Shown: in pieces, positions 25,781-40,972 of the stretch
Position numbering within the stretch: position 1 is the stretch's first letter
Layout: each line of letters begins with the position of its first letter
Source: Lamellibrachia satsuma
Lineage: Eukaryota > Annelida > Polychaeta > Sabellida > Siboglinidae
DNA: 64,000 bases
Direction of reading: 5' to 3'
Assembly (NCBI GenBank): GCA_033239005.1
Contig: BSQZ01000098.1
Location: 1,060,501 to 1,124,500 of the forward strand
Position numbers and translations under genes: made by a program
Notes under the pieces: generated by a model
Seen by the model: only the letters and a program-made list of their open reading frames with translations
Databases searched by the model: none
What the model was told of the DNA's origin: nothing

Positions 25781-27203
25781 GCTATTATACAGGTGCATAA
25801 TTGTGGGCATTCTTTTAAAATACGTCGTTATTTTGTTAGTTTTAATATTTTTAGAAACTATTAAGAGTCAATGAATTAATTGTATAATATTATACAAATG
25901 TACCTGTTCGCTTTGATTAATTATATCTGAAAGAGAGCGCAGAGGTGTATGGCTTGCTTAAGTATTGATTAGGTCCAAACCAGCATGGCCTGCCTACCTG
26001 GTATTTCGCTGGAACAAGGTATCTAATTAAATTACATAATGCACCAAGAAATATTATGACGTGATGACATAGCAACGTTAGCAATCTTTGGTTGGGAACT
26101 ATCCGGGGATTAATTTATGTTTGTACTATTCCATACAATATGTCAAACCGTTTACGTCAACACATTATTCAAATAAAATTAGTCAAAAACGCAAATTGCC
26201 AACCATCCTCCTTTGTCCATATTTATCTTCGTCTTAACGTAAACCATAGTTCAATCTTATCATCTCTCGATTTTTAATAGCCGTCCATTAATCGCTTACC
26301 CATCATTTTTCAATTCGTCACGTCAGTGATTTTGGTATGTCCTGTAGCAATTACCTCGACGTCTTACTCGATCTATCATTTTGTGTCAGAAATCATGATT
26401 AGGAAGATTGTATTTCTCGTGTTATGCAATATGTTGCCTTGTTTTCTCAGCTCGCATTAGTTAACGTCCGTCCAATGTTAAAATATCGCGGTGCGTGGGT
26501 CTTCACTTTCAGCCTCGTGTAGCCAGTTTTCATAATTCGTCCTTGGTACATCTGACGACAACTTCAACATAAGTTTGATGTCTTCTGTTATTTTTTTAAA
26601 TACAGCTCTATGAACTTGGAAAAATATTCTCAATTTCATTCCGCCTATTTCTCGCTGTGACGTATGTCTACTTTTTATTGATGACATCGATATCGCTTGA
26701 AGATCGTTGTGTCTGCAACCTAGTAATTGACGACATTAAAATTCAACAAATACAAAACAAAGACTTCGGACTTCGGTCGCACAGCCGACGTCATAGCTGA
26801 GACTTCGTATTCTTAACATATGACAGTGGAGCACGCAAGTGTCAGTGTTTGCGAGTCATTTCAACATGCTCGCTGTAGCCCGTGTTCATGCCGCTTTTTT
26901 CTTACTAAATATCCAAACCCTCAATATGCTATGACATTTGAATGTAAAAGTCATTTCACAAAACCTATAGTACAAGAAGAGTTGCATTTAGAAATATATA
27001 TAATTGTATCACGCGAAAATTTGGCGCAAAAGACGACATCTTGATGATGAAACATGCATCCAATGACATCTTTCTAGTTCCCAGCTGTAAAGTCGGTCTA
27101 GTTTTTACTGATGTCATTAGCATCCCTGTTTCGTAATTGAAGACTTTCAACGTCAACGAATATAAAAAAAAACACAAACTTCGGTCAATGCTAACGTTAT
27201 CGA

Positions 27204-27683
27204 TGTTTCAGCTGAGGGTTCGTTCTGTGAAAGAATGGCAGAGAATCACGCAATCTTTGAAAGCCCGCGCAAAAACGAACAAGAAGAGAGACATCAATCG
27301 TCGAACCATGCGTAATCGCTACAGAGCACTCGCTGTATCCATCGTCCCCTCCAGATAGGAGAGCTGACTCTGAAAGTAGAGACAGAGAGATGCATACAAC
27401 TATTTGAAACGAAATACTGCTGCAGACCACTGCGAATTTCATATACTGGACACAAAACATACGAATATTTGAGGTAACATGTCAATTCCCTTCCTACAAA
27501 GCAAGGACCCGTGTTAGCATCGATGAAACATCGAAAGCTCTCCTGATTTAGCCAGTCAACCGAAACAATAACATTCGAGAAAACCATGCACACTGGAGGG
27601 AAAGAGAAGAAGGGGCCGCCATATAGAGAACTGTCTAGATAACATACAAGAATTGACACATCGAGAACTAGCGACCCTGCTAC
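27204..27683 (+). mobile_element. LINE ORF2 C-terminal relic (unit 3)
   Basis: Counterpart of 4596-5075. Confidence 0.7.
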
Positions 27684-28604
27684 GCACAGCAGAGGCCATG
27701 CAACGCTGGCGATGACTGTGTGTGAATGAGACACCTACCACCGTCCTGTCAAGGGATGAAGGTGAAGTTGATTTGTTCTTGGACTAGGACTCGAAGTAAA
27801 CCCATATCTAAAAGCTTTGCTGTTTGGCTGCTGCTCGCAGTTGATGCACAACCCTTGTTTCTCGAATAGATGACCAATAACATGATTCATAAATCATCGG
27901 TTTAAAGCAGTGCCACAAGGATACTGAATGCTTCGTGTTTGCTACATATTTCTATGCAGACTTCCTACTGATTTTTAAGTTATTTTGCTGATTTGTTTTC
28001 ATGAATTCATGCTGCCTTAATTTTCATGAATACAGCAAAATGTTGTAATAATAACAATATACTGTGTGGTGTCGACAGAAATTGAGATGATTATGTTGAT
28101 GGTGTTAATGCACAATACGATCTCGTCTGAATATAACATAAAATGGAGATATAATAGATAGTTGTAATATTGTTTCAAATCATCAGTCGTAACATGAGGC
28201 TAGCCGGAGGAAACCACACTAAACACACTAAATATTGTTTTAATTAAACAAACGAATTTAGTAGACAGGTCCCATGAACGTTGTTCACGATACTTTTCTA
28301 TTTCTGCCTGTCATGCAAAATGCTTACAAGGTCGGTAGATGCTATGAAGAATTCAGGCCGAAATAGTAAGGTAAGCATGCTCATCCTGGTATTTTCTAAT
28401 AACTAAACACAAGCCTCAAAAAAATTAAGACCGTGCTCTCTCGAACGTTCTATAGGACGATCTCCCTCAGTTTATTAGAGAGTGTAATTTCTCCGCTTCT
28501 TTTAAAGTAGTCTTTAATGAAAACTTTTATTCAAAACTGCATCCATGCATATGTTGTAATGTAAAGCACTATGAAAAACCAAAGGACTGTTGTTGCATAT
28601 ATTA

Positions 28605-28755
28605 TAAATGTGGTTGTCGTGGTGTTGGTTGTGGTTGAGGAAATATAGGGTGTGTTTGTGTTGGTTGTGGTGTTATAAGGGTTGGAGTTGGTGACTTTGG
28701 TGAAGGTGTTGGTAATGGTGTTGGTGGTCTTTGAATAACCGCAATTGTAGTATTA
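28605..28755. repeat. GT-rich tract downstream of gene copy 3
   Basis: Counterpart of 5990-6140. Confidence 0.7.
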
Positions 28756-29315
28756 CTGGTAGAAAGGAAGATATATTAATATTATCATTACATATAGTAG
28801 AAGTAATGCAGAACTGTAGAGCTAACACTTGTGGAAGCAAATGTAGAAGACGGGCTAACCGCGGTAGTAACTTGCGATTTATTGTGACAATATGGATGGT
28901 AAACACGCCAAACATGTAATGTGTATGTGTGGATAATGTGGACGGAGTCACATAGTTGTGGGGATTTTCCTCGTGATTTCCTCAACACTATTTAATTACG
29001 ATCCACAAGTAATATTCTCTACAGGATCAATTATATATTTAACTTGTCACATTTGAGACGTGTACATGAGCTTTGTATTTTATACACGTTACAAGTTCGG
29101 CGGGTTGAACCTCGCAAATGTTGAAGCATTATTCCAACATACTAATTAGGTGTGGAAAAAGGATACTATTTTAAATCGTACGCTCACTGTTGATTCGTGT
29201 TTAGTATATTTGTGAGTCACACTCAGAGTTGCTTTAACGAAGTTTCTCTTCGGATACTGCCCACTTATTTCCTCGATAACTTCAAGACACAGAACATTCA
29301 TTGCAAAGCAGGAGC

Positions 29316-29321
29316 TTTATT
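29316..29321 (-). terminator. Polyadenylation signal AATAAA, gene copy 3
   Basis: Conserved in the noncoding last exon, whose acceptor precedes 29441. Confidence 0.75.
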
Positions 29322-29743
29322 GTAGCATTATATTCACATAATCGTTGTGGTCACAAACGAATGTGTAGACCTGTGTTCGAAGAATCATCCATCCGCACTT
29401 GCTCGCTTGTTCCAGTTGTCTTCGAAGACCAGTGAACGCCACTGCAAAACGGTGAAAAAAGTTGTGTAATTAAAATCATTATTGTCCATAAAAATATTTT
29501 TACGATACAAAATGTTTATAATTATTTTTATAACGGTTCAAACTACAATCATATGTTTGCTATCACCTTGAACAATATAACTGCCACGGCACAAAATATC
29601 AAATCATGAATCGTTGCCCTTCTCAAGGAAACATTGGTTACGGCATATGTGCATGTATTCACAAATTAAATAGTGTGAGAACTACGTTTTTGATAAGAAA
29701 GATAACATCGGACGCAGTACCTTCAATTTCCTTTCGCTGCTCT

Positions 29744-31142
29744 TTAATAGCGCGAGCCACAGCAGTTGTTGCACGAGCTGACACAACGACGGCGTCTGCA
29801 GTCGTAGTGACGTCTGTACCAGGGGCATCGCTTGTAGCGAAGGGGACGTCCGTACTTGCACATAACGTAGCTGCCGCAACCGTTGCACACGGTCGACTGC
29901 CAGCCCGAGTACTTCTCACAGTAATTCTCTCTGCAGCCTGTGGCAAAGGTTACGTATCCATGTTACGTATAGTGTCACTGTATTCAATCGGAACATAAAG
30001 AAACCCGCATATGATTAATTATTCCCATAAAAGTAATCAATAAATAATGTAATTAAGTATTCTTACAATAATATGTCGTGTAGTACAACATCACGTGGAG
30101 TCAATGTAAACAGTAATGCTACTACTAGGCTTTTCCGTTTTTCAATAATCAAAACGTTAAAGTCAGTATAGTTATGGTGCATTACCATTCGGTTGTACCA
30201 ATTGTGTATAAGGTTTCTCACCCAGCGATAACGAACATGAACAGTATTACGTTAATGTGAATAATGATGTAGATACGCACCGCAACGACCACGACCAGGA
30301 TAGAAGGATTGATTATTTCCACAAGAGTGGTAGGACATAGCGCCACGGTTGCATTCGTAGTAGTAACGACCAACGAAGTATGACGATGAGTAGGAGTGCA
30401 TGTTTCGGGAGTATGCGCAGCGATCATTGCACATTCCTTGAAAACAAAACATAACATATTATAGTACATAATGTAATTTTTTGAAGTATTGATTTGATAA
30501 GGAATTGAAGTTTACAAGTAAGAATAGCATTGATACAGGTTTGTGTATATAACATAATTTTTATAATGCAATTTTTATGAAATGAAAATAATACGCATAT
30601 GTCAGTGTTTGTCTTAATAGAAAATTGTAGACGATGTGTACATTTATATACAAATATTGCAATATTTTAGACCAACTGTTAAATGCCTCACCATAGCACG
30701 ATTGTTTCGAGAAAAACAGACAGACGAACTACCAAATTAATTAAAGACGATGTAATCGATACACATACCACAGCTTCCAGAAACAGTTACGCATTGGTTC
30801 GTAGGGCAACGGCCATACTGTACTCTCCTGTTTTGACAGTAGAAGTAGTAGGGCATCGGCTTTGACAGGGATGGGTAGAAGAAGTTGGAACGACGATTGT
30901 TGCAGCAATCGTAGTTGAAGCCATTATAGCAGCCATCGTAGTTCGCTGAAAAGAGAAACATGTGGTAATCGTTAGATTAACTTTTTATATAAAATTCCCG
31001 CAATGCATCAATGAATGCTCGCACAGGTATATACGTTCACATGTACGTACAAACAAACAAATTGACATATTCGTAATCATATCATACCTTCAGCTGCATA
31101 TATCGCAACAAGCACCAACAATGCAACGAAAAACTTCGCCAT
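29744..31142 (-). CDS. Secreted Cys/Tyr/Arg-rich protein, copy 3
   Basis: Coding exons are 31142-31088, 30945-30769, 30436-30281 and 29937-29744, with exon lengths identical to copies 1 and 2 and all splice sites intact. The third module has RRHYDC as in copy 2, but the first module has PYYFYC as in copy 1, so this residue does not follow the overall relationship of the units. Exon 1 ends at 32477; the transcript spans about 32511 to 29295. An intact 193-residue secreted product is predicted, with function inferred as for copy 1. Confidence 0.9.
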
Positions 31143-31698
31143 GACGTCTGGTTTTCTTCTGAAACACATAGGGATGTTATACGATATCACTATTTCGTTG
31201 TTACTCTTATTCAGCTCTCGTTATTATGAATAGTGCAATATTAGGGAAATGGGTAGGATACCGTTTGCAAACATTGCCATCGAAAGCATTAGACTCCATG
31301 GCATATGGGCAAGATAGACAATAGTGATATCAATCAACATTTTGTGAACAATGTGTAGCTCACAATGTTCAACTAGCTGTCAGTTATAGGGTTTAAGATA
31401 TTGTCACAACTCGCTAATTACATAATAAGTAAATAACTTATTATTGCAAGTGCGCATTGTTCTGTTGAAAAAGTATACATCGAGCTGTTAATTCTGCTAT
31501 ATTATATAATGTTGAAAAAAATATGTCTAAGAAATATATAATTCTTTTGTCTCCTCTCCATGTCCTCATACGCAATGAATTTGATGTTGTACCATTTTAT
31601 TTCTTCCATATTCAGTTTTCAGTTCTGGAATGAGTTTATTTTTTACTATATGTATGTTTATTCTTGACGGTTATCTATATCTTGATGGCGTTACATCG

Positions 31699-31907
<209 letters not shown>

Positions 31908-32535
31908 TTTACATTTAACAACATTTTGTATCACATGTATATGTGGCTGCTGGCTCGGTCACTTGCATCTAAGACATCCATTATATTAACAAATGTATTT
32001 GGCTACAACAATAATACCAGCAACTGTTGTTTTTTAACGTGAAAAGAACATGTAACATTACACTTTCAAACGTTCTCGTTTAGTTCAGGCGGAATTATTT
32101 TTTCCTAAATTAAAATACTGCGCTAACAATGTGCGCCTGAAACATGCAGTGAATGTTATGATGCGTTGCGTAAACATTGCATATATATTTCAAATGTTAT
32201 CAAAAATCTTAACGAACGTTTCCTGAAAATGGGACAATATCTACTAAGACCCGAAATGGCAATATTTATTTACTATTATGCTTCCCTTTGTGTTATAGTG
32301 AGACAGTAAAAGGAGACATTTGTTAACGTCATATACGACTACGTATAACACATGTGTTATTGAACAATACGATATTAAAATATCATTAAGGTGTAAATAA
32401 ATCGAATCTAGAAAACAGGTAGTTACAAGAACCGTTCATTACTGTATAAACGGAACAAACGAAACGTTTTACTTACCGAGCAGACAACAGATCTTCCTAT
32501 GAAGCCAATGGTGCTCAAGTCTGCCAATGTCTCTC

Positions 32536-32543
32536 AATATATA
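32536..32543 (-). promoter_or_regulatory. TATA box of gene copy 3
   Basis: TATATATT, about 60 nt upstream of the exon-1 donor at 32476. Confidence 0.65.
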
Positions 32544-34099
32544 CACAACTGTGCCTGAATCAACTATGCATCTTCACACGTCATAGCCGTTTTTAGGAAG
32601 TGCTTCCAGTCTTCACGGATCAGAATACAAAGGGGCGTCTGGGTTGCATATACCAAACTTCCGTAACATGAAACTTTGGTATTAGTTAACTTTTCTGCAC
32701 AACTTTCCATCAGCCAGCCTTCCCCTTAACTATAATCATATGAACGGAATTGTGTCTGGTTGGTTTAACAAATGAACTAACCGCACACACCTGTTCCACC
32801 TCAATTCCTACTTTCTTAGATTGTCATGATCACTCGGAGAGAAAACGTAATTTATCATGTCTAATGACTTTTTTGTGAAAACTTACATTTCTCATGTTTC
32901 TCGCTCTGACGTATGTCTACTTTTTATTGATGACATCAATATCACTTGAAGCCCCTTGTGTCTGCAATCTCGTAATTAACGTCGGTAAACTTCAACGAAT
33001 AGAAAACAAAGACTACGGTCGGCGGTCGCACAGACGACGTCATACCTTAGACTTCGTGTTCTTACATATGATAGTGAAGCACGCAAACTAGGAAAGTCTG
33101 CGCGAAAAAATGCTAGTATGTCTTGGTGCGATTACCTCGGCACTGTGTAAATGCACAGTGAAACATGCCAACAGGGAAAGTCTGCTCTAAACAGCATGTT
33201 TTGTTCACCAGCGTTTTATTCGATGGATCCCTTTGTGGAGTTTCTTTCCATTTAATTAATTTAATTCTTTCTCACTTTTAGAATGATATATGTTTTCAAG
33301 CACGAAACTCCCCCCTTGCTTCCCGACAAGAAATGATATAATTTAATAATTTTCTCAAACATATATCAATTGTTTGAGCAAACAATTCTTGATTGAAAAT
33401 TCAATGATTGGCAATAACCCTTCGCCTAGCATTGATTGAATTATCTCGCATTGTTGTCGTGTATCCATATACTCCTTTTGACTATTTTGTCTTGTCTTCT
33501 AAATCAGGTTAATCGATCAGCCATATTATTAATGAGAGTGGAATCATTTCTAATGCAATCGTTTCTCTTGTATTAAAGTCCAATAATTGTGAAAGTCTCG
33601 TTGCTTGCATGTCATTTCATCAAGTTCGCTTCAGCCATTGTTGATCGCGCTTCTTTTTATTAAATGTCAAAACCTGTAATATGCTATGACATTTGAATGT
33701 AAAAGACATTTCATAAAACTATTAGTGCAGGGACAGTTGCTGTTAGAAATACATATAATGGAAAACCAACTGGAGAAAACAGTTAGGTACATATAAAAGG
33801 TTACTAAGCGCCATGCAATCTCATACACCCTAATGAGTTCCAAACTGTGATGTTGGTCTAATTTTGACTGATGTCATCTGTATAGCTTGAGGCTTGAGGT
33901 AACGCAGTCGACATTTTCAATCGACGTGTGTTTGCCGGCAACATTACAGTAGTACAATTATGAGTGCTAATGACACTGAACCTCAGACTTGTATAAAATG
34001 TGCTTCCACTGTTGAAAAGTTTTTTTGGTATGGACAAAGAGGCGAGTCTTGACTTGCGCAATGATGACATGGGACTTGACCTGTTCGCATAGACAACGA

Positions 34100-35215
34100 C
34101 TTGGGACTTGATTTGAATTTGCATGCGCCCCTATGTCTGAGGATCTGGAAAGCAAATAAATGGCCCAGAGAATGGTCTCAATCCATGGTTATTCCATTCC
34201 TGGAAAGGGGAATTTTAAGACTAGTTAAAACGTATATAACAATCAGCCTCATCAATCACCGAAGCAATATCATGCTACGAATCATCTTTAATAAGATTTT
34301 AGCAAGATTTAAAACGGCCCAGATGGCAAGTGGACAAGGAAACCATTGGCTTATCGAGAATCCATCAGATTTCATCTACGTGTTACCCCTGTCCTGATAT
34401 AAGTGTCAAACTTGTTTTTAAATATATTCCCGCTACTAGCGTTTATACAATTCGTAGATAATTTGTTGTATTTATGTATTGTCATATGTGAGAAAGAGTA
34501 CTTCCTGATATCCAATCTACCCTGATACTTTATTAACTTTACCTCGTGCTCACTAGTTCTTCTATTTCTCTTGACAGAGAAAACATATTTCTATCAATAT
34601 TTTCATACACATTCAATATCTTTAAAACTTCAATCTGATCTCTTCTTAACCTCCTTGTCTCTAGAGTTGTTCAACCACATTCTTTCAAGCGTTCTTAATA
34701 ACTAAGGTCTCTCACTTCTGGAATAATTTTAATTGCTCTCCCCAAATGAAAAGCACCACACAAACTGGCCGAAGACCATGTCTTGAATTAGGGCCGTAAG
34801 AAGATGTAAGTCTGATCATATAAAATATATCTGTTTCACCAAAGACACCTGAACCACAATTTCATTGATTTTAAGAATGCGATTGTCCGTATTTGGCACA
34901 AAACCTTATGACAAGTAGTGATGAACAACAACTCCGACGAACATGTGATGCAAGTTATAGAGGCAGGTTTCGCCACCTCAAACAGTATTATACTTCCAAA
35001 CTACCAATTTGGAGAACTTTTCAGGAAAAATGTACGAATTTGTAAAGGGTGCCCGCTCTCGCCTGTTCTCTTCAACATATTCCGCAACGACATCATGCAG
35101 AAGACCCCGAAGACTTCAACACCACCATGTCTATTGGTCTAAGTCGAATTAGTAATTTTCATTTTCTGAAAGCTATTACCTTCATGACAAGCAGCGAGAA
35201 TGAACGTCAAGCACC
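34100..35215 (+). mobile_element. LINE RT relic (unit 3)
   Basis: Counterpart of 22880-24010; a one-base deletion near 34314 shortens the first open segment. Confidence 0.8.
34398..34743 (-). mobile_element. Nested CR1-like LINE fragment (unit 3)
   Basis: Counterpart of 11985-12340. Confidence 0.72.
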
Positions 35216-35627
35216 TTCTCAAAATTGAATATATTAATTAGTTGTGGACTCGATCGACAGAAAACTGTGTTGTATTATAAAGCGCTTTGAAAAGGCTAAA
35301 ATAACTGAAACAGCACTATACAAGACTTCAACATTATTGTTATTAATTGTAATATGCTCACTGGAAAGTTTCCATAGTTGTGTGTCTTTTACGGCAGACT
35401 TGTTATTAATTATTTTACTGTCCATGTGGTCACCACGCCCCGCCGCCTATGGCTGGGCCACACAGAGGCTTTTGTGCGGCTTGTATTCAACGCTAGGACA
35501 AAGTCAGACACGCCATACGCCGGCAGAAGTTTCTTGGCAATGTTCACACAAGGAATGTGGCAGGGATAACGACAATATCGGCCGGGGAAAGGAATAAATA
35601 TATACTATGCAGCATTAACTATCGTAA

Positions 35628-35870
35628 CTATACTTTATTATTTATTATAAAACGAGTACTTGCGTTGTGATCACTGAGGCGTTGTTGTCTATGATTTAGC
35701 GGTGGTTTTGGAGGTGTTGGTTGTGGAGGTTTTGGTTGTGATGGTGGACGTTGTGGTGTTACAGTTGTTGTTGGTGGTACCTTTGTCAGTGGTGATGGTG
35801 TTGGTAAGGATTTTGGTGGAGATCTTGTAACTGAAATAGCAGTAATATTATGTAGTAAATAATTCATCAC
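35628..35870 (-). other. Thr/Pro-rich exon-like open frame (unit 3)
   Basis: Predicted peptide identical to that of unit 2. Confidence 0.3.
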
Positions 35871-36226
35871 GTTTTATGGCGTAGTGGTTTGAAAAATTGC
35901 ATTTCACTTTACAGGTGTAATTAAAAGGGACTTCTCGCATGCATTTGTAGCGATGCTAGTATGTCTTGTAACGATTACCGCTGTACTGTCTCAGTGCATT
36001 CATCGACAAAGTAATTGTGTAAAGTTTGTTTGACAAAGTAAATAATCGCACACACACGATCCACCTCATGTTGTGATTTCTTAGATTGTCACGCTATCTC
36101 GGAGAGAACAAATAATTCATCACCTCTTATGGTGTACAGGTTAAAAAACGACATTTCAACTTGGCGGTGTAATTAATATTGTGTCTTGCCGCGTACATTC
36201 GTAGCGAAGCTGGGATATCAATGATT

Positions 36227-36998
36227 AAACTTTTCTTGTGCGGGCGTACTGCGAAGGTAATATCGATGGTGGATCTTCCTACTCTGAACCCGCACTGGGA
36301 TTCTGGGTAGACACGTGAGGCAAGTTTCTGAAGTCTGATTAGCAGGACCCGAGCGAAGGCATTCCTCACAATGTTCAATAATGATATGGCCGTATAGTTG
36401 TTGCAGTCACTGTGGTCGCTTTTGTTTTTGTACAAGGTGACTATTGTAGCATCCCGCATTTCTTGTTCCTTCATTCCAGCAGAGACAGAGCAGTTGATGC
36501 AGGTGCTGTAGTAAGGCGGGCTTCGCACACTTGATCACTTCTGGCGGTATGCTGTCGCATCCTGGTGTCTTGCCGCAAGAGAGGGAGTCAATAGCTTTGC
36601 TCAGGTCCTCGACTGTGGGCTCGTTGTCCAGCTCCTCCATCATAGGCAAGTCCCTGATGGCGTTGAGAGCAGCATTAGTATCGACTGTTTCTCGGGAGTA
36701 CAGTTCTGGATAATGATCAACCCATCGTCAATCTGTTGATCCCGGTCTGCGAGCATCTCTCCTGATGTGGATTTCAGTGGAGCCATCTCTCCTGATGTGG
36801 ATTTCAGTAGAGTCATCTTCCTAACAATGGGGCCAACAGCTATTTTGATGCCATCGTACACGCCGCGTACGTTTCCACAGTCGACTGAGCTTTGAATACT
36901 CTTGAACAGTTTCAGCCAGTAGTCATTTGCAAAGCGTCTTGCTGCGCGTTGTACGATGCTCCGTGCAGATCTGAGAGCCGACAGTGTTTTCTCGCTTG
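36227..36998 (-). mobile_element. LINE ORF2 relic, linker to RT start (unit 3)
   Basis: Counterpart of 13798-14565. It differs from unit 2 by a few substitutions, such as GFRVGRSTID. Confidence 0.88.
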
Positions 36999-38431
36999 CT
37001 ATTATACAGGTGCATAATTGTGGGCATTCTTTTAAAATACGTCGTTATTTTGTTAGTTTTAATATTTTTAGAAACTATTAAGAGTCAATGAATTAATTGT
37101 ATAATATTATACAAATGTACCTGTTCGCTTTGATTAATTATATCTGAAAGAGAGCGCAGAGGTGTATGGCTTGCTTAATTATTGATTAGGTCCAAACCAG
37201 CATGGCCTGCCTACCTGGTATTTCGCTGGAACAAGGTATCTAATTAAATTACATAATGCACCAAGAAATATTATGACGTGATGACATAGCAACGTTAGCA
37301 ATCTTTGGTTGGGAACTATCCGGGGATTAATTTATGTTTGTACTATTCCATACAATATGACAAACCGTTTACGTCAACACATTATTCAAATAAAATTAGT
37401 CAAAAAACGCAAATTGCCAACCATCCTCCTTTGTCCATATTTATCTTCGTCTTAACGTAAACCATAGTTCAATCTTATCATCTCTCGATTTTTAATAGCC
37501 GTCCATTAATCGCTTACCCATCATTTTTCAATTCGTCACGTCAGTGATTTTGGTATGTCCTGTAGCAATTACCTCGACGTCTTACTCGATCTATCATTTT
37601 GTGTCAGAAATCATGATTAGGAAGATTGTATTTCTCGTGTTATGCAATATGTTGCCTTGTTTTCTCAGCTCGCATTAGTTAACGTCCGTCCAATGTTAAA
37701 ATATCGCGGTGCGTGGGTCTTCACTTTCAGCCTCGTGTAGCCAGTTTTCATAATTCGTCCTTGGTACATCTGACGACAACTTCAACATAAGTTTGATGTC
37801 TTCTGTTATTTTTTTTAAATACAGCTCTATGAACTTGGAAAAAATATTCTCAATTTCATTCCGCCTATTTCTCGCTGTGACGTATGTCTACCTTTTATTG
37901 ATGACATCGATATCGCTTGAAGATCGTTGTGTCTGCAACCTAGTAATTGACGACATTAAAATTCAACAAATACAAAACAAAGACTTCGGACTTCGGTCGC
38001 ACAGCCGACGTCATAGCTGAGACTTCGTATTCTTAACATATGACAGTGGAGCACGCAAGTGTCAGTGTTTGCGAGTCATTTCAACATGCTCGCTGTAGCC
38101 CGTGTTCATGCCGCTTTTTTTTTTACTAAATATCCAAACCCTAAATATGCTATGACATTTGAATGTAAAAGTCATTTCACAAAACCTATAGTACAAGAAG
38201 AGTTGCATTTAGAAATATATATAATTGTATCACGCGAAAATTTGGCGCAAAAGACGACATCTTGATGATGAAACATGCATCCAATGACATCTTTCTAGTT
38301 CCCAGCTGTAAAGTCGGTCTAGTTTTTACTGATGTCATTAGCATCGCCTGACTCTCCCTGTTTCATAATTGAAGACTTTCAACGTCAACGAATATAAAAA
38401 CACAAACTTCGGACAATGCTAACGTTATCGA

Positions 38432-38910
38432 TGTTACAGCTGAGGGTTGGTTCTGTGAAAGAATGGCAGAGAATCACGCAATCTTTGAAAGCCCGCGCAA
38501 AAACGAACAAGAAGAGAGACATCAATCGTCGAACCATGCGTAATCGCTACAGAGCACTCGCTGTATCCATCGTCCCCTCCAGATAGGAGAGCTGACTCTG
38601 AAAGTAGAGACAGAGAGATGCGTACAACTATTTGAAACGAAATACTGCTGCAGACCACTGCGAATTTCTTATACTGGACACAAAACATACGAATATTTGA
38701 GATAACTTGTCAATTCCCTTCCTAGAAAGCAAGGACCCGTGTTAGCATCGATGAAACGTCGAAAGCTCTCCTGATTTAGCCAGTCAACTGAAACAATAAC
38801 ATTCGAGAAAACCATGCACACTGGAGGGAAAGAGAAGAAGGGGCCGCCATATAGAGAACTGTCTAGATAACATACCAGAATTGACACATCGAGAACTAGC
38901 GACCCTGCTA
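38432..38910 (+). mobile_element. LINE ORF2 C-terminal relic (unit 4)
   Basis: Counterpart of 4596-5075. Confidence 0.7.
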
Positions 38911-39835
38911 CGCACAGCAGAGGACATGCAACGCTGGCGATGACTGTGTGTGAATGAGACACCTACTACCATCCTGTCAATGGATGAAGGTGAAGTTGAT
39001 TTGTTCTTGGACTAGGACTCGAAGTAAACCCATATCTAAAAGCTTTGCTGTTTGGCTGCTGCTCGCAGTTGATGCACAACCCTTGTTTCTCGAATAGATG
39101 ACCAATAACATGATTCATAAATCATCGGTTTAAAGCAGTGCCACAAGGATACTGAATGCTTCGTGTTTGCTACATATTTCTATGCAGACTTCCAACTGAT
39201 TTTTAAGTTATTTTGCTGATTTGTTTTCATGAATTCATGCTGCCTTAATTTTCATGAATACAGCAAAATGTTGTAATAATAACAATATACTGTGTGGTGT
39301 CGACAGAAATTGAGATGATTATGTTGATGGTGTTAATGCACAATACGATCTCGTCTGAATAGAACATAAAATGGAGATATAACAGATAGTTGTAATATTG
39401 TTTCAAATCATCAGTCGTAACATGAGGCTAGCCGGAGGAAACCACACTAAACACACTAAATATTGTTTTAACTAAACAAACGAATTTAGTAGACATGTCC
39501 CATGAACGTTGTTCACGATACTTTTCTATTTCTGTCTGTCATGCAAAATGCTTACAAGGTCGGTAGATGCTATGAAGAATTCATGCCGAAATAGTAAGGT
39601 AAGCATGCTCTTCCTGGTATTTTCTAATAACTAAACACAAGCCTCAAAAAAATTAAGACCGTGCTCTCTCGAACGTTCTATAGGACGATCTCCCTCAGTT
39701 TATCAGAGAGTGTAATTTCTCCGCTTCTTTTAAAGTAGTCTTTAATGCAAACTTTTATTCAAAACTGCATCCATGCATATGTTGTAATGCAAAGCACTAT
39801 GAAAAAACCAAAGGACTGTTGTTGCATATATTATA

Positions 39836-39982
39836 AATGTGGTTGTCGTGGTGTTGGTTGTGGTTGAGGAAATATAGGGTGTGGTTGTGTTGGTTGTGGT
39901 GTTATAAGGGTTGGAGTTGGTGACTTTGGTGACGGTGTTGGTAATGGTGTTGGTGGTCTTTGAATAACCGCGATTGTAGTAT
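39836..39982. repeat. GT-rich tract downstream of gene copy 4
   Basis: Counterpart of 5990-6140. Confidence 0.7.
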
Positions 39983-40543
39983 TACTGGTAGAAAGGAAGA
40001 TATATTAATATTATCATTACATATAGTAGAAGTCATGCAGAACTGTAGAGCTAACACTTGTGGAAGCAAATGTAGAAGACGGGCTAACCGCGGTAGTAAC
40101 TTGCGATTTATTGTGACAATATGGATGGTCAACACGCCAAACATGTAATGTGCAGGTGTGGATAATGTGGACGGAGTCACATAGTTGTGGGGATTTTCCT
40201 CGTGATTTCCTCAACACTATTTATTTACGATCCACAAGTAATATTCTCTACAGGATCAATATATATTTAACTTGTCACATTTGAGACGTGTACATGAGCT
40301 TTGTATTTTATACACGTTACAAGTTCGGCGGGTTGAACCTCGCAAATGTTGAAGCATTATTCCAACATACTAATTATGTGTGGAAAAAGGATACTATTTT
40401 AAATCGTACGCTCACTGTTGATTCGTGTTTAGTATATATGTGAGTCACACTCAGAGTTGCTTTAACGAAATTTCTCTTCGGATACTGCCCACTTATTTCC
40501 TCGATAACTTCAAGACACAGAACATTAATTGCAAAGCAGGAGC

Positions 40544-40549
40544 TTTATT
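40544..40549 (-). terminator. Polyadenylation signal AATAAA, gene copy 4
   Basis: Retained in the last exon (acceptor before 40670) although the gene is broken. Confidence 0.7.
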
Positions 40550-40972
40550 GTAGCATTATATTCACATAATCGTTGTGGTCACAAACGAATGTGTAGACCT
40601 GTGTTCCGAAGAATCATCCATCCGCACTTGCTCGCTTGTTCCAGTTGTCTTCGAAGACCAGTGAACGCCACTGCAAAACGGTGAAAAAAGTTGTGTAATT
40701 AAAATCATTATTGTCCATAAAAATAATTTTACGATACAAAATGTTTATAATTATTTTTATAACGGTTCAAACTACAATCATATGTTTGTTATCACCTTGA
40801 GCAATATAACTGCCTCGGCACAAAATATCAAATCATGAATCGTTGCCCTTCTCAAGGAAACATTGGTTACGGCATATGTGCATGTATTCACACATTAAAT
40901 AGTGTGAGAACTACGTTTTTGATAAGAAAGATAACATCGGACGCAGTACCTTCAATTTCCTTTCGCTGCTCT